A stretch of DNA of 64,000 bases from positions 22,508 through 86,507 of the forward strand of contig JAHNUO010000062.1 of NCBI GenBank assembly GCA_019787685.1. The letters are read 5' to 3'. The notes below the pieces were generated by a model. The model saw only the letters and a list, made by a program, of their open reading frames with translations. It made no database searches and was not told the origin of the DNA. The stretch is from Chiua virens (Eukaryota; Basidiomycota; Agaricomycetes; Boletales; Boletaceae). Below are positions 12,046 to 22,000 of the stretch, piece after piece. The first letter of the stretch is position 1. Each line of letters opens with the position of its first letter. The translations under genes were made by a program, and so were the position numbers.

Positions 12046-13803
12046 ATGGCATCCACACTTCTCGGTGTACTCATCCTCGCACGAAATGGAGGTCGTTCCG
12101 AATTTTTCCAAGATCCCTACGATTATGCGCCAACGTTCACAGAGTCTACTCCTCTCGGTGCAGTGAGTGTTCTCGTTTGCTCATCCTCGACGGGGTTTAC
12201 TGACAAGTTATCAAAGTCTGAGTCCTTCCAGCTCGGGTCCTACCTCAAGGCGACCTACCTAGACTCGTCTTCACCTCTCCATATCGTCGACATGCCTCTG
12301 GACCCTACTCACCCCATCCCTCCCAGTCGAGTTAACGTCCACGCCAAGTCAGGTGGTGAGGGTACCGCAATCTTTGACTCCAGTATCGCTTTATTACAAG
12401 GGATGTTCCCTCCGACTTCGAAGAACAGAATCGAACTCGCGAACGGATCCACCGTCACTTCCCCGCTCGGCGGTTATCAATATGTCCCCGTCGAGATGGA
12501 AGAAGCGGACCACGTGCTTGAGCCATGGACCGAATGCAAGGTCCGCATGTTGCTCACTGTTTCACGTGTTTACATGATTTACGGCTTTGTAGGCTTTCAA
12601 AAAGCACGTTTCCGAGATTTATGCTTCCGATGAGTTCGCGCAGGCCTCCAAAGATGCGCAGGATTTCTTTGAAACGATTCATGACTATATGTTCGGCAGA
12701 CCTGCGACGCTTGTTGATATGGTAGGCTGAAACTTCACCTTGGCACTTGATAAAACGCTGATGCTTTTCGTTCTCTTCAGTGGAATGTTCGTAGATAATT
12801 TCATTCTACGGTTTCATTTCTGATTGCATGCACAGGTGTATGATTACCTCGACACACAACTTACATATAACCAAAGCTTTGCGTACCGGCTTCCACCGAC
12901 ATTGATCGAACAGGCACGTGGCTGGGCGAACTACAAGGAACATGCGGTTTTCTCCGACAAAGATATCAGTGGCGTCGGAAACAGTGAGTCTCATTCCTTT
13001 CCAAGTAGTTCGGATAAGTGATATGCCATGCAGTCGCTGGACGAGCAGTTCTTGCTCCGATCACTAAGGCACTCGAACGGATTGCGTTCGATGACGACCC
13101 GCTCCGAGTCCTCCTCATCGAGACCAGTTACCAACCTTTCATATCTCTCTTCAGCATGATGGATGCGCAGGGCCCCGACGGGAAGCTCTTTGGCATTCGT
13201 GCGTATATTACTCGTGGGTGTCGGTTTCCATTTATTCATTGAACAACACATAGCCAACTATGCTTCCGCTTTGGCATTCGAGGTTGTCCGTGGTCCTGGC
13301 CCCGAATTCCGTGACCTTGTTCGTCTTAAATTCAAGAATGGTACTGACGATTCCGAGCTCAAAACCCTGCACATGTTCGAGCACCGCGAGCAGGCGATTC
13401 CAGTCACTGAGTTCTTGTACCGATTGGAGGTTCGCGGTCTCATGCATCTTATGGTCGGCGCGTAGCTCATGCTACCACCTGTACAGCACCACGTGATCTC
13501 GGATACCAAAGCATGGAAATCCGCATGCTCTACAAGCTGGTTCCCGTTTAGCTCTGATGCAACGACTGCCAGTGAAAGTATTTTTATGCCTTTCCGAATT
13601 TTGTTCCTTTCTTTGCTTGGATTTTGCGTGTTTGCGTGGATGAGATACCACAAATACACGCAATCGAAGCGCACAAAGCAGCATGAGGCCGTGAGAGAAG
13701 AGGTACGTGTGTTCATGTGTGGCATTGTCAACCGAGACACTCATCCGCCAGTTTCTAGGAGAAAGATGCTTTCGTGAACGAAAAGTCGCGGTTGCTCCCT
13801 TAA
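12046..13803 (+). CDS. Histidine-acid-phosphatase-like membrane protein, catalytic His replaced
   Basis: Nine exons (12046-12162, 12217-12540, 12593-12721, 12781-12786, 12836-12983, 13034-13198, 13254-13429, 13487-13702, 13759-13803) give 441 residues in consistent phase. One exon is only 6 nt (Trp-Asn). The fold is that of the phosphoglycerate-mutase-like / histidine acid phosphatase superfamily: N-terminal strand plus loop at residues 9-20, a PLGGYQYVPVE segment and a FEVVRGPG strand near the end. In the family the loop reads RHGxR and the His takes the phosphate. Here it reads RNGGR, so His14 is Asn (one base, CAT to AAT). A single hydrophobic segment around residues 386-406 anchors it, followed by a short basic tail. 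There is no clear signal peptide. The start chosen has a strong ACCATGG context; an in-frame ATG lies 24 nt upstream. Probably a pseudo-enzyme or under relaxed selection. Confidence 0.85.
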
Positions 13804-14411
13804 GTAAACTGAATGCATTGTAAGGGTTATGTTTTTCACTGTCTCTTTCATATGCCTGTAATTTACTCGCATCACGGTCTTCCTCTTGCATGACCTGCAC
13901 TCATTTTCCTTTTTTTTCTGCATCGTTTTCTTCCTCTTCTTCTCGTGCTTGGCATTGTTTGTTGTTGGGTAGTACTGAGTACTTCACGCTTGTAGTAGTT
14001 GTAATTAGTAGTTTTCCCCTAAACTTATGAAAAGCATGATTTACCGCCCACACCGTAACAATATTGTTGACGGATCCACAGAATCATTTGAATTGTTCAA
14101 CTCCAACTTGTTATGTAAGGATGATATCATTGTCAAAGCACAGCCACAAAGCTACGTGAGCGAGACACCCAGGTCTCGCTTCCTCACTGCTCCTTCAGTC
14201 ACGCCTGGTGAGTCCTCAGAATCTCGAGCACAGAAGTAACTGAACTAGACCCAGGCTACATCACTTGAAGAGACAATCTCAGCCGCCCTCGCAGCTTATG
14301 CCCGGCCTGCTGCCATTCGGGGTCGGAAAACCCTTTGTCCGTACACTCGTTTACCCTGCCAACTTGAATATCCATAGCGGTCTTTGAGCCTGCTGGTATT
14401 TTCCAGTGATT
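13804..14411. other. Intergenic, nothing supported
   Basis: Between the phosphatase-like gene and the HNH gene. It includes a T/C-rich stretch at 13905-13945, probably 3' untranslated sequence. The short open frames show no domain. Confidence 0.45.
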
Positions 14412-15708
14412 ATGGCTACAGCTACACCTGAGATTCAAGTATCCGCAATGTTCCGTGCTGACCCCGAGTCCGCTGCATGGCGCTGGGTCCATTGCCTCAC
14501 GTTCTCAGTCGAGACTCTCAGTCAGCTTCATTTCCCAAGACCATACCAATGGATTAAATATGCAATTGGGGTTGTTGTCGGCGCATATGGTGAACTTTCT
14601 TCCAGCGTTGACTCGCACCAGGATGTCATCGATCGTAACGACCTCCCATCTGAGACCATCCACTTGTACTATCACCTCACTGATGAGGAGAGACAGAGAA
14701 TGTTCCCCATTGATCTGGACATGGGAAGCCCCACTGTCACTTCCAGTAGCTTCTCGACACGGAGGCTAGAATTCCGTGACAAAGTCGTGGAACGAGATCG
14801 TGCGTGCGTGTTAACAGGTGCTGGGCTGCATATGTGCGAGGCTGCACACCTCGTGTCCCACGCTAAAGGTGATGATGTATGTCTTCTATTGTCCCAATTT
14901 CACATTGCTCACTGTGCGATAGTACATTGCAAGTTATACTCAACACCGAAGTCGAGTTGAAAATGACGTCGTAGAGGAGGTCGATGATGTTCGAAATGGA
15001 ATACTAATAAATTCTAGTGCTCGTAAAGGCTTTGGTAAATACACTGCATTCCTAATGGTACGTGATAACTCTTTTACTCTCAATGGTGCCTGATGCAGAT
15101 GGCCAACTACATAGACACCTAATTTTGCCATGACAACCGCGGACATTCACCCTGACTTGCCACCAGGAGAGCAATGTTGTACTGCACATCGGTTTGTTCC
15201 CGGCCCAGCACATGACTCCGATTTTGGTGGCATACTTCATCCGGGTTGTCGTGTCCAGATGCCTCCCAGTGGTTCTGATGATCGCTCAAACTGGCCCCCA
15301 GACATACTCTTCGATGCCGTTTATGCCAACGCAGTGTTACTACACTTTGCTGCTCCAGGTCTACAGGATGTTGTTCGTCAATGGAAATCTACCTTTTACC
15401 CTGGAGGAGTCACAAGTGCAAGGCAAGCAGACTACCACGCAATGATTCAAGAGCGAGCTGGCCGGAAACAGGAGGACGAACAAAAGGATGAACGTAATCA
15501 GCGTCATAGAAAACGTTCAGAGCGTGCCGGTGAAGACACCCTGGACACCATGGACATCCTCATGATACTGCCATACATCGCGATGCCACCAGAGAGAGTG
15601 AAACAATTTTGGAGAGAAACTAAGGAGAAGAAGCAACAGATGGAAAGGACCCGCTTAGAGGACAAGGTTGTGGGTTGGAGAAAGGATGTTATCGATGCGT
15701 TCCCGTGA
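14412..15708 (+). CDS. HNH nuclease-domain protein
   Basis: Three exons, 14412-14876, 14923-15057 and 15115-15708, are in phase and encode 397 residues. The centre matches the fungal HNH_2-type endonuclease domain: a basic lead-in (EFRDKVVERDRACVLTG), the His pair in CEAAHLVSHAKGDD, the Asn-containing DDVRNGILINSSARKGFGKY that forms the rest of the beta-beta-alpha metal site, then TAHRFVPG. The N-terminal 130 residues are unassigned. The C-terminal 80 residues are charged and helical (RKQEDEQKDERNQRH), likely a coiled coil. Such single-domain HNH proteins occur in multiple copies in mushroom genomes. Their target is unknown, and I infer only metal-dependent DNA binding or cleavage. An alternative ATG lies two codons upstream at 14406. 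Confidence 0.85.
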
Positions 15709-16011
15709 TGGTTTCGTTTTCTGATCTTGTAACCTTTATGAATCCATTTGTAGGTCTCTGTTTGCGAAATAGTAACTTTGTAGAACATTCGATGCTAGGT
15801 AACCTACTACAGCAGATAGCGACGGGAAAGCGAAATACTCTTGAAGTATGAGCAGAACCATGACTGTAAGTATTGCACGGAAGCCGAGAGGTTCGTACAT
15901 GTGACTCTCGTCTCTGGAATTTGGGTGCTGATCAAATGAACATTGTCAAGGACACTCCGGGGGGAGAGAACAAAGAGAGAACTGCCAGTGCAGTGGTTGG
16001 TCGACTCATCG

Positions 16012-16510
16012 ACTGAGCCCGGCTCAACGAATCTAAAGACAATGTCAGCATTTATCGGCAGCGCCGACGTCGAAGACTAGTCTGTCCAGGTCTATTTCAT
16101 TCCGTCCACACTCTCAGTGACCAATGTTGCAGGTGGAGGCCACTGATCGGACATGGAAAAGCGTTCGACCCGGTCGATTCTTCATTTTTTGCGCCAACGT
16201 TCTCGGTTCACTATGCGGGACAGCGCCGTCTCCCGTAACGACCAACGCAGACACTAGTTGTCCATACGGCTCGGAGTTCCCTCAGATGTCTATCCGTGAC
16301 GATGTTCGGTGCGTTCATCCAGATCCAGATCCAATCCGCCACCACAGCTCGCCGTCGCAGTCTACACAAACACGTTCTCGACAACCTCGGGACATCAAGT
16401 GTCGCCGTCGCTACCAGCGGCTCGACGGGCGGCATGGTCGCTCTCGAATGGCCACTATGCAGTCTTCCTGGATACGTTCGCCTCGCCATCCCCCTCGCCA
16501 CCTCCGGGAT
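16012..16510 (+). pseudogene. Homoserine O-acetyltransferase relic
   Basis: Fragments that resemble the alpha/beta-hydrolase homoserine O-acetyltransferase (MET2-like) appear in order but in shifting frames: RLNESKDNV near 16030, then IGSADVED ending in TAG at 16078-16080 where Trp is expected, then WRPLIGHGKAFD at 16135. After a one-base shift comes FFIFCANVLGS..PYGSEFPQMSIRDDVR, and after another shift LHKHVLDNLGTSSVAVATSGSTGGMVALEWPL. The nucleophile region SGSTGG sits where the family has GGSxGG. Both ends of the roughly 400-residue enzyme are absent. Nonsense, deletions and at least two frame changes make it non-functional. Sequence after 16510 belongs to the 3' flank of the next, opposite-strand gene. 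Confidence 0.8.
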
Positions 16511-16608
16511 GCATCGAGATGAATCGATAATATTTCAATGCGTGTGGTAGTACAATTGTGCCTTTGGAGATCCAATCTGCTCCCTTTTGCGAAAACGCAG
16601 CACAATAG

Positions 16609-17502
16609 TTATTCTACGACGACGTCGTCGCCACCTTTGGCAGCTCGAATCGCATCGTTTTTCCTCTTCACATTCTGCTGCCTCAGGTACTCTCGGATAT
16701 CTTCCGGTATGGTCTGCACAACATTGTATCCACCTGGCACAGGCTCGCCGAAACCCTCAAATACCTAGGAACAGGGTCACACGTCACTACAGGAGATCTC
16801 CGAGACGCACAGAACATACCGGCACGACACCTGTCCACACTCTCTTGACTAGTTCCTCGTTCTGTATATCCGAGCGGTCATCATGAGGTCCTTCCGCTCT
16901 TATCTTGGCGCTTGCGCTAACTATGTGCACTTTGAGGACCTGCGTGGTCTGCAGCTCTGCACTCGTAGGGGGGTTCCGAGTAGTATCCCATCGTTTGGGT
17001 AGGACACCGTTGGTGAGAAGGGTCATCGCCCAGAGCTTCTCGTCAAGGTCCGAGACGACGGTGACGGTACCCTGAAGGACAGCGGACCGGTAGTTGTAGC
17101 TGTGCGAGAAGGGGCTTAAGGCGAGCACGAGGCCATCGACATGGGTCGCTGCGATGCATACATAGAACGGATCCGATTCGCTTTCATGCGACTCCGTGGC
17201 GGCCGGAGAAATCTTCATGAGACGGCTAGAGACGTGCCCTGGAGCAAACGGCAGGGGTCATGTGTACGCCAGATGTTCGACCGGAAGGACACGAGCTTAC
17301 CGTGAAGATAGCATGCAGGCGCATCGTCTCCACCTTCTGGATAGAGACCGACCTTTCCTATCATGGGTAAAATGATCGGCATACGTTCTTGTGGATCATC
17401 ATGGGTACCAGAGGGTGAGGGTGGAACGAAGGAGACGTGGACGACGGACGCAGCGTTAACAATACCATGAACGGTCTCATAGTCGTAGGCCGCTGTTGTC
17501 AT
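16609..17502 (-). CDS. FMN-binding split-barrel (PNPOx-like) protein
   Basis: Three exons, 17301-17502, 16820-17238 and 16609-16764, join with matching phase to give 258 residues. The protein resembles the flavin-nucleotide-binding / pyridoxamine-phosphate-oxidase-like family. The family-like segments are N-terminal ASVVHVSF with LPMIGKVGLYPEGG, YLHGHVSSRLMK across the first junction, VCIAATHVDGLVLA, then HSYNYRSAVLQG and the partner strand LWAMTLLTNGVLPKRW. These form the split barrel that binds FMN between dimer subunits. The C-terminus (PEDIREYLRQQ) is basic and helical. The substrate is unknown and no heme-oxygenase signature is seen. The 3' end lies about 100 bp from the MET2 relic on the other strand. 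Confidence 0.85.
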
Positions 17503-18600
17503 TGAAAGTGTATTCGATTAGCGGCTGCTTACTGTTCGGCGGATGCAACAATCGATCTAACCTCGATTCTTCCTCCTATTCACGGTGTTGCTCGGTCCTT
17601 TGGGGTAGCTATCAGCGTCGCCAGTATCCATGGGGGAATTGCCAGTGCTTGCTTGGGCGCCTCGAAGTCTTACTTGCATAAATATAGAGTTAGAATCAAT
17701 CGATCGATTAGTCTCTGGCCGTCGGCGCTCCGAAACCGACAAAGATACATCGATCGGCAGCCTAAGATATTATTGATGAGAAACTAAACAGTGACATTTA
17801 TGTAAAGTTGAAGATACGCATATCGTGTCTTACAACTTCAGCGCGAATATTGCAGGACCACTCCAGTGACCTTCGCTGCATATAAAATGTCGAGGGTGAT
17901 CAACCTGAGACAACCCGCACTTCGGCGGTTTGTGATCAGTGGTTCCCACGCCTCGGGACGCCGGAACCCCGCATTGACGAGTCGGAACTTGGAAGAGGGT
18001 GCGCGATATTGTTATGGGCCGCATGATCCATTTGTACTGACGTCGATAGTAAAGTTTCCAAAGTGTAAATATGTGTGAACTTCGAGACCTGGCAGTGTTG
18101 GCACGGGCGCAGGGTTCAACTTCCGAGTCTTTTCTCTGATAACCCTCCATTGGTTACCGGGCCGTGAGCACTTGATCCATTACCAAACGTTCAGAAAATC
18201 AAAATCCGAGGTCTGGGGACTTGGTGTGGGCTGGTGATGTGGCAGCACCCCATTGGTGACTTGGCAGTCGATAGATGATGACTCAACGGTACAATCCAAA
18301 AGGCCGCAAAGCAAGTCACTCGACGAACCTGTCAAGTGCTGGCTCGAATGGGAAATAATCAAGTGTTATCTGTCCCTTTCGAGCGTCTTTGCGGGGAATT
18401 TGCGAGGTCCCACCGGGTCTATTTCAGATGTCCCCGTGAAGCCCAAAAAGGTGTGCCAAGCCTGCGATGGTCTACCAGAACATGTTTTTTTCTCCAAGTC
18501 CATCAGAAGCATGATAAGCAGTGTCAGTTGTAGGTCTCCTTGGCGGTCATCTCCGCACCAGGTCTGCAGTCCCTCGGAGTCCATCCGCCAAAGCAAGGAA
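17503..18600. other. Intergenic, nothing supported
   Basis: No gene with consistent splicing was found. Continuation of the 18.6-kb minus-strand frame beyond its stop (toward 18500) keeps some coding-like character (FLALADGLRGTADLVRR) and may be decayed exon sequence. The rest shows only short overlapping frames. Confidence 0.4.
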
Positions 18601-18908
18601 TCACTCAGATGTGATACCAGTGATCGGGTTGCCGCTGACATCCACATTGGCCCGATTGTACCTTTGACAAAGTGTGCGAAAGTCACCCAGCAGCTGCACA
18701 TCCCTTTTCAAATTTCGTGAGCGTGTCATTTTCCTAGATTGCAAGACTCAGTTATAGGGAGAACGCAAACTGACCTTTGCCGGCACCGAACATCACAGGG
18801 AAAGGTAAACAGTGCTTTCCCGTCGGCGACGAACCGCGCCTCCGAAGTTGGTAAACCCGCCTCGTCTTCCTCACTCGAGTGCACAATCAACTCGACAAAC
18901 CTTTGCAT
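18601..18908 (-). CDS. Small hypothetical gene or truncated relic
   Basis: Two exons, 18775-18908 and 18601-18733, join in phase across a 41-nt intron with good consensus and encode 88 residues (98 if the upstream ATG at 18938 is used). Residues include ALFTFPCDVRCRQ followed by a basic stretch MTRSRNLKRDVQLLGDFRTL and NRANVDVSGNPITGITSE. I remember similar short basic proteins in other mushrooms but no function. The stop TGA at 18601 interrupts a frame that keeps coding-like content beyond it (FLALADGLRG), so this may be a recently truncated longer gene. Confidence 0.5.
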
Positions 18909-19087
18909 TATGGCCGCTATGATAGCGTGATAACACACTCCGTCTGGCGCTATCGCAGTGCAGTTCGTAACTGATGGAAAAGATACAACGACATCCCATT
19001 CAACTTTCGATATGATAAACGCATCCGTGAATCAGATGTCCCACGTGAAATAACAGTAAGCAAAAAAGGGGGGGAACGGTACACGAG

Positions 19088-22000
19088 CTACGTCGCGAGC
19101 TGAGCTTCCGACCCCTGGAACACCCCATACACAGGGTGAATACCCGGGATCGCGCCGATCGTCCGTTCGTCGTGCAAACTCCCCATGAGTGGTGCGTCCG
19201 GCCATGAGAATCTACGGATGAGTGAGCCGAGCAACGAGCGGCATAAACGAGACACGCACCCAGGCATCATCATATTACCCCACCACACGTCGTTGAGTGC
19301 GTGCATCGTCGCGAGCGTGCCCGAATCTGCCAACACGTCCGCCATACTCACATCACTCTCAAGAGGCTCCGAAACGGCATCATGCGCCGCAGGAACGAAC
19401 GACGGCGCGTCGAGCGGGTGCGTGGCCGTCGCTCCCGTCGAAGGCGTCTCGATCCCGTTTTGGAACGAGTTCAAGGCCAATTGCATCGAATCACTATCCT
19501 GGCGCGGATGAGAGCCATGCTGCGCCGCGTGCGGCGCATGTGAACTCGAAGGGTCCCGAGCCGCCATGTAGCTGTGTGATGGAGGTTGGACCGCGCGTTG
19601 ACTCGCTGGCGGAAGTGGCTGCATGCGTCCGGCGATGCTACTCCCACCCCTGCGATGTTTCATGAGTAAACTTTCCAGGAAACGCGCGTACAGACGGGGC
19701 GTGTGACGTTCGTCAATCGCCACTTCTTGCAACGTGGTGATGAGTCGGCCGATCAAGTCGAAGATCTCATTCTCCATCTCTTGGGTGAGAATGTGGACAA
19801 ATTCGGGTCGGAGAAGCTGTTTTAGGTACTGAGGACGATAAATTCATTCACCAAGGAGGATGACGAACCTTGAGCAGAAAAGCAGAGGCAAACGAGGCAA
19901 ATATGAAGTGACCTGTACGTAAGATAAGCGACAGATGACCTCGTATCAAACGTAAACGGTACTTACCATCAGGGGAGGAACGCATCAAGCCACTTGGTGC
20001 AAGGACATTAACCATGTGTTTGATGACAGCCGTTGCGGCCTCAAAACACTGCCAGAAATGTATGAGTCCGGGGTACATCCAAGTGAGTAAGTAAATACCT
20101 TGGTGAGAAAGAAATTGTCGCTTGCTTCAACGCCACGTTGGAACGCATTTTGAAATCCGAACGAATACATGACGAGCCGGGAGTAGTTGACAAGGCTACG
20201 CTATGTTCAGAAAAGCAGGGTCTAACATTAACGCGAGACGGCTTACAAGGGAAGTAAGGTGCAGCGGAAGCGGCACCCAGAGTCTGCAACAGAGTCGTCA
20301 GCGCCGTGAATACGAGGGAGCAGCAAGTGAAACAAACCGTTGGGGTCCGACTCCGATTCAAAACGTTGCTCCCACTCTTCAAAATAGGTCGTCAAATGTG
20401 CATCATGCCGGCGCGTCACCGTGAGAAAGTCCAGAGACTGTGGTGATGTGAACCCATAAGTCGACCGCAGACAGAGAAGAACCCACCCTGTCCAATCCAG
20501 TCGGAGAACTCGGATCCGAGAATATGGTTTCATGAAAGCGACCGACGATGCGCAGTAATTGGGAATAAGCGCAGAGATGAATATCATACTAACACCCAGT
20601 GAGATCTCCGCGCTCGAGTATGACGCCACGCCTACCTTGTCCCTGAACTGGAAGCGTCTATACCAATCCGCCGAATTCCTCGTGATGTAGTCGTCCTTGA
20701 TTGTGGTCGGTTTCCCAAACTGCGTCGCGGTCGACCGATCAAGATTGAAACAGATCATCCAGACGCGCGTCCGATTGAGCATCTCACGCTCCTGTCGCTC
20801 CGTTTGCGGCTGAGTCATAGACACTTGATGGAGATTCAAATCCGTGGCGATTCTGTAATGTAACGCGCAGGTGAATACGGGGAAGATAATGGGGAGCGAG
20901 CTCACCTAATTGCAAGCCCGGTATATAACCAACTCCGGTCTTCCTCCCATCGTCTAGCAGGAACGGCATAGATACTCATGAGGATATAAGCCTGGCACAA
21001 CTCGACGGACTTCCATCCGTCGATGAGCGCGTTTGCCGCAGAGTGTCTCGCGAAGTGCATCGCCACAGGGTAAATCTCGGATTTTTCGCCGTAATACCGG
21101 GATGAGATTGCGCAGACTGGCAACGTGTCAGGTGGGGCAACGGAGGGAAAAGGCAAGTCGACACCCACTAACGGTGAAAAGGAATGGACAACGCTGGAAT
21201 ATGGACGTTGAATTGTGAAGTTTTGGGTCCAGCAAGCCAATGAAGGGCTGGTGGAGATAAAGACGTCAGTCCAATCGTGCCTCGAATGAGAACATGACCC
21301 ACGTTAATCTGCTTCCAAAAACTGGCCCAATGTCAGCTGCTTGCTACCGGAGAGTACGGAAGAATAATGAAACATACATGTCGAATAGTTTGTCTACATC
21401 CGCCGATGTCACCAATCCGTGTAACAATATATCTGGGGGGCTGTTTCGTTCAATTAAATGCTTTCGAATGTTGAGGTCATTTGCTGGACCTAGTTCAAAG
21501 ACTCAATGACCGTCTGAGACAACGGCAACGGGACAAACCTGGCTTGAAGTATTCCTTGTTCGCCACACCCTTGAGAAACCCACTTCAAAATATGTCCAAA
21601 AATCCAGTAAAAAAGGGATACGTACCACGTTATCGTCATCTTCCTCAGGCTTGCCACCACTACCCGCACCCGTGCTTCCCGGTCGCGCTCTGCTTTTCCC
21701 CTTTCCCTTGTCTTTCCCATTCTCTTTATCCAGGGAGAGGTTGGCGAGCAAACCAAGCGGAACGGTCACATCTGGTAACGCGCTGTGCACTTTTTCCGTA
21801 TCCTCTTCTTCTGTGTTCGCCTCTTCGGGATCCTCGATAACATTGTCCGAGTCATCCATGGTATGCGAGACAGAAGGGCGACCACCGGTACTAAGGACGG
21901 AGGGCGCGAGTTCGCCGGCACGACGCATCTCGCGGATGATCTGCGTTCTTGCGGTGGACATCTGGTCAGGCTTTTGCGTGCTACCCTGGAGACGATCCAT

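Noticed and set aside
20440..20500. Extra intron in the transcription factor (GTGGGT..CACAG)
   Set aside because: Its length of 49 nt would break the frame, whereas reading through stays in frame and gives sensible residues.
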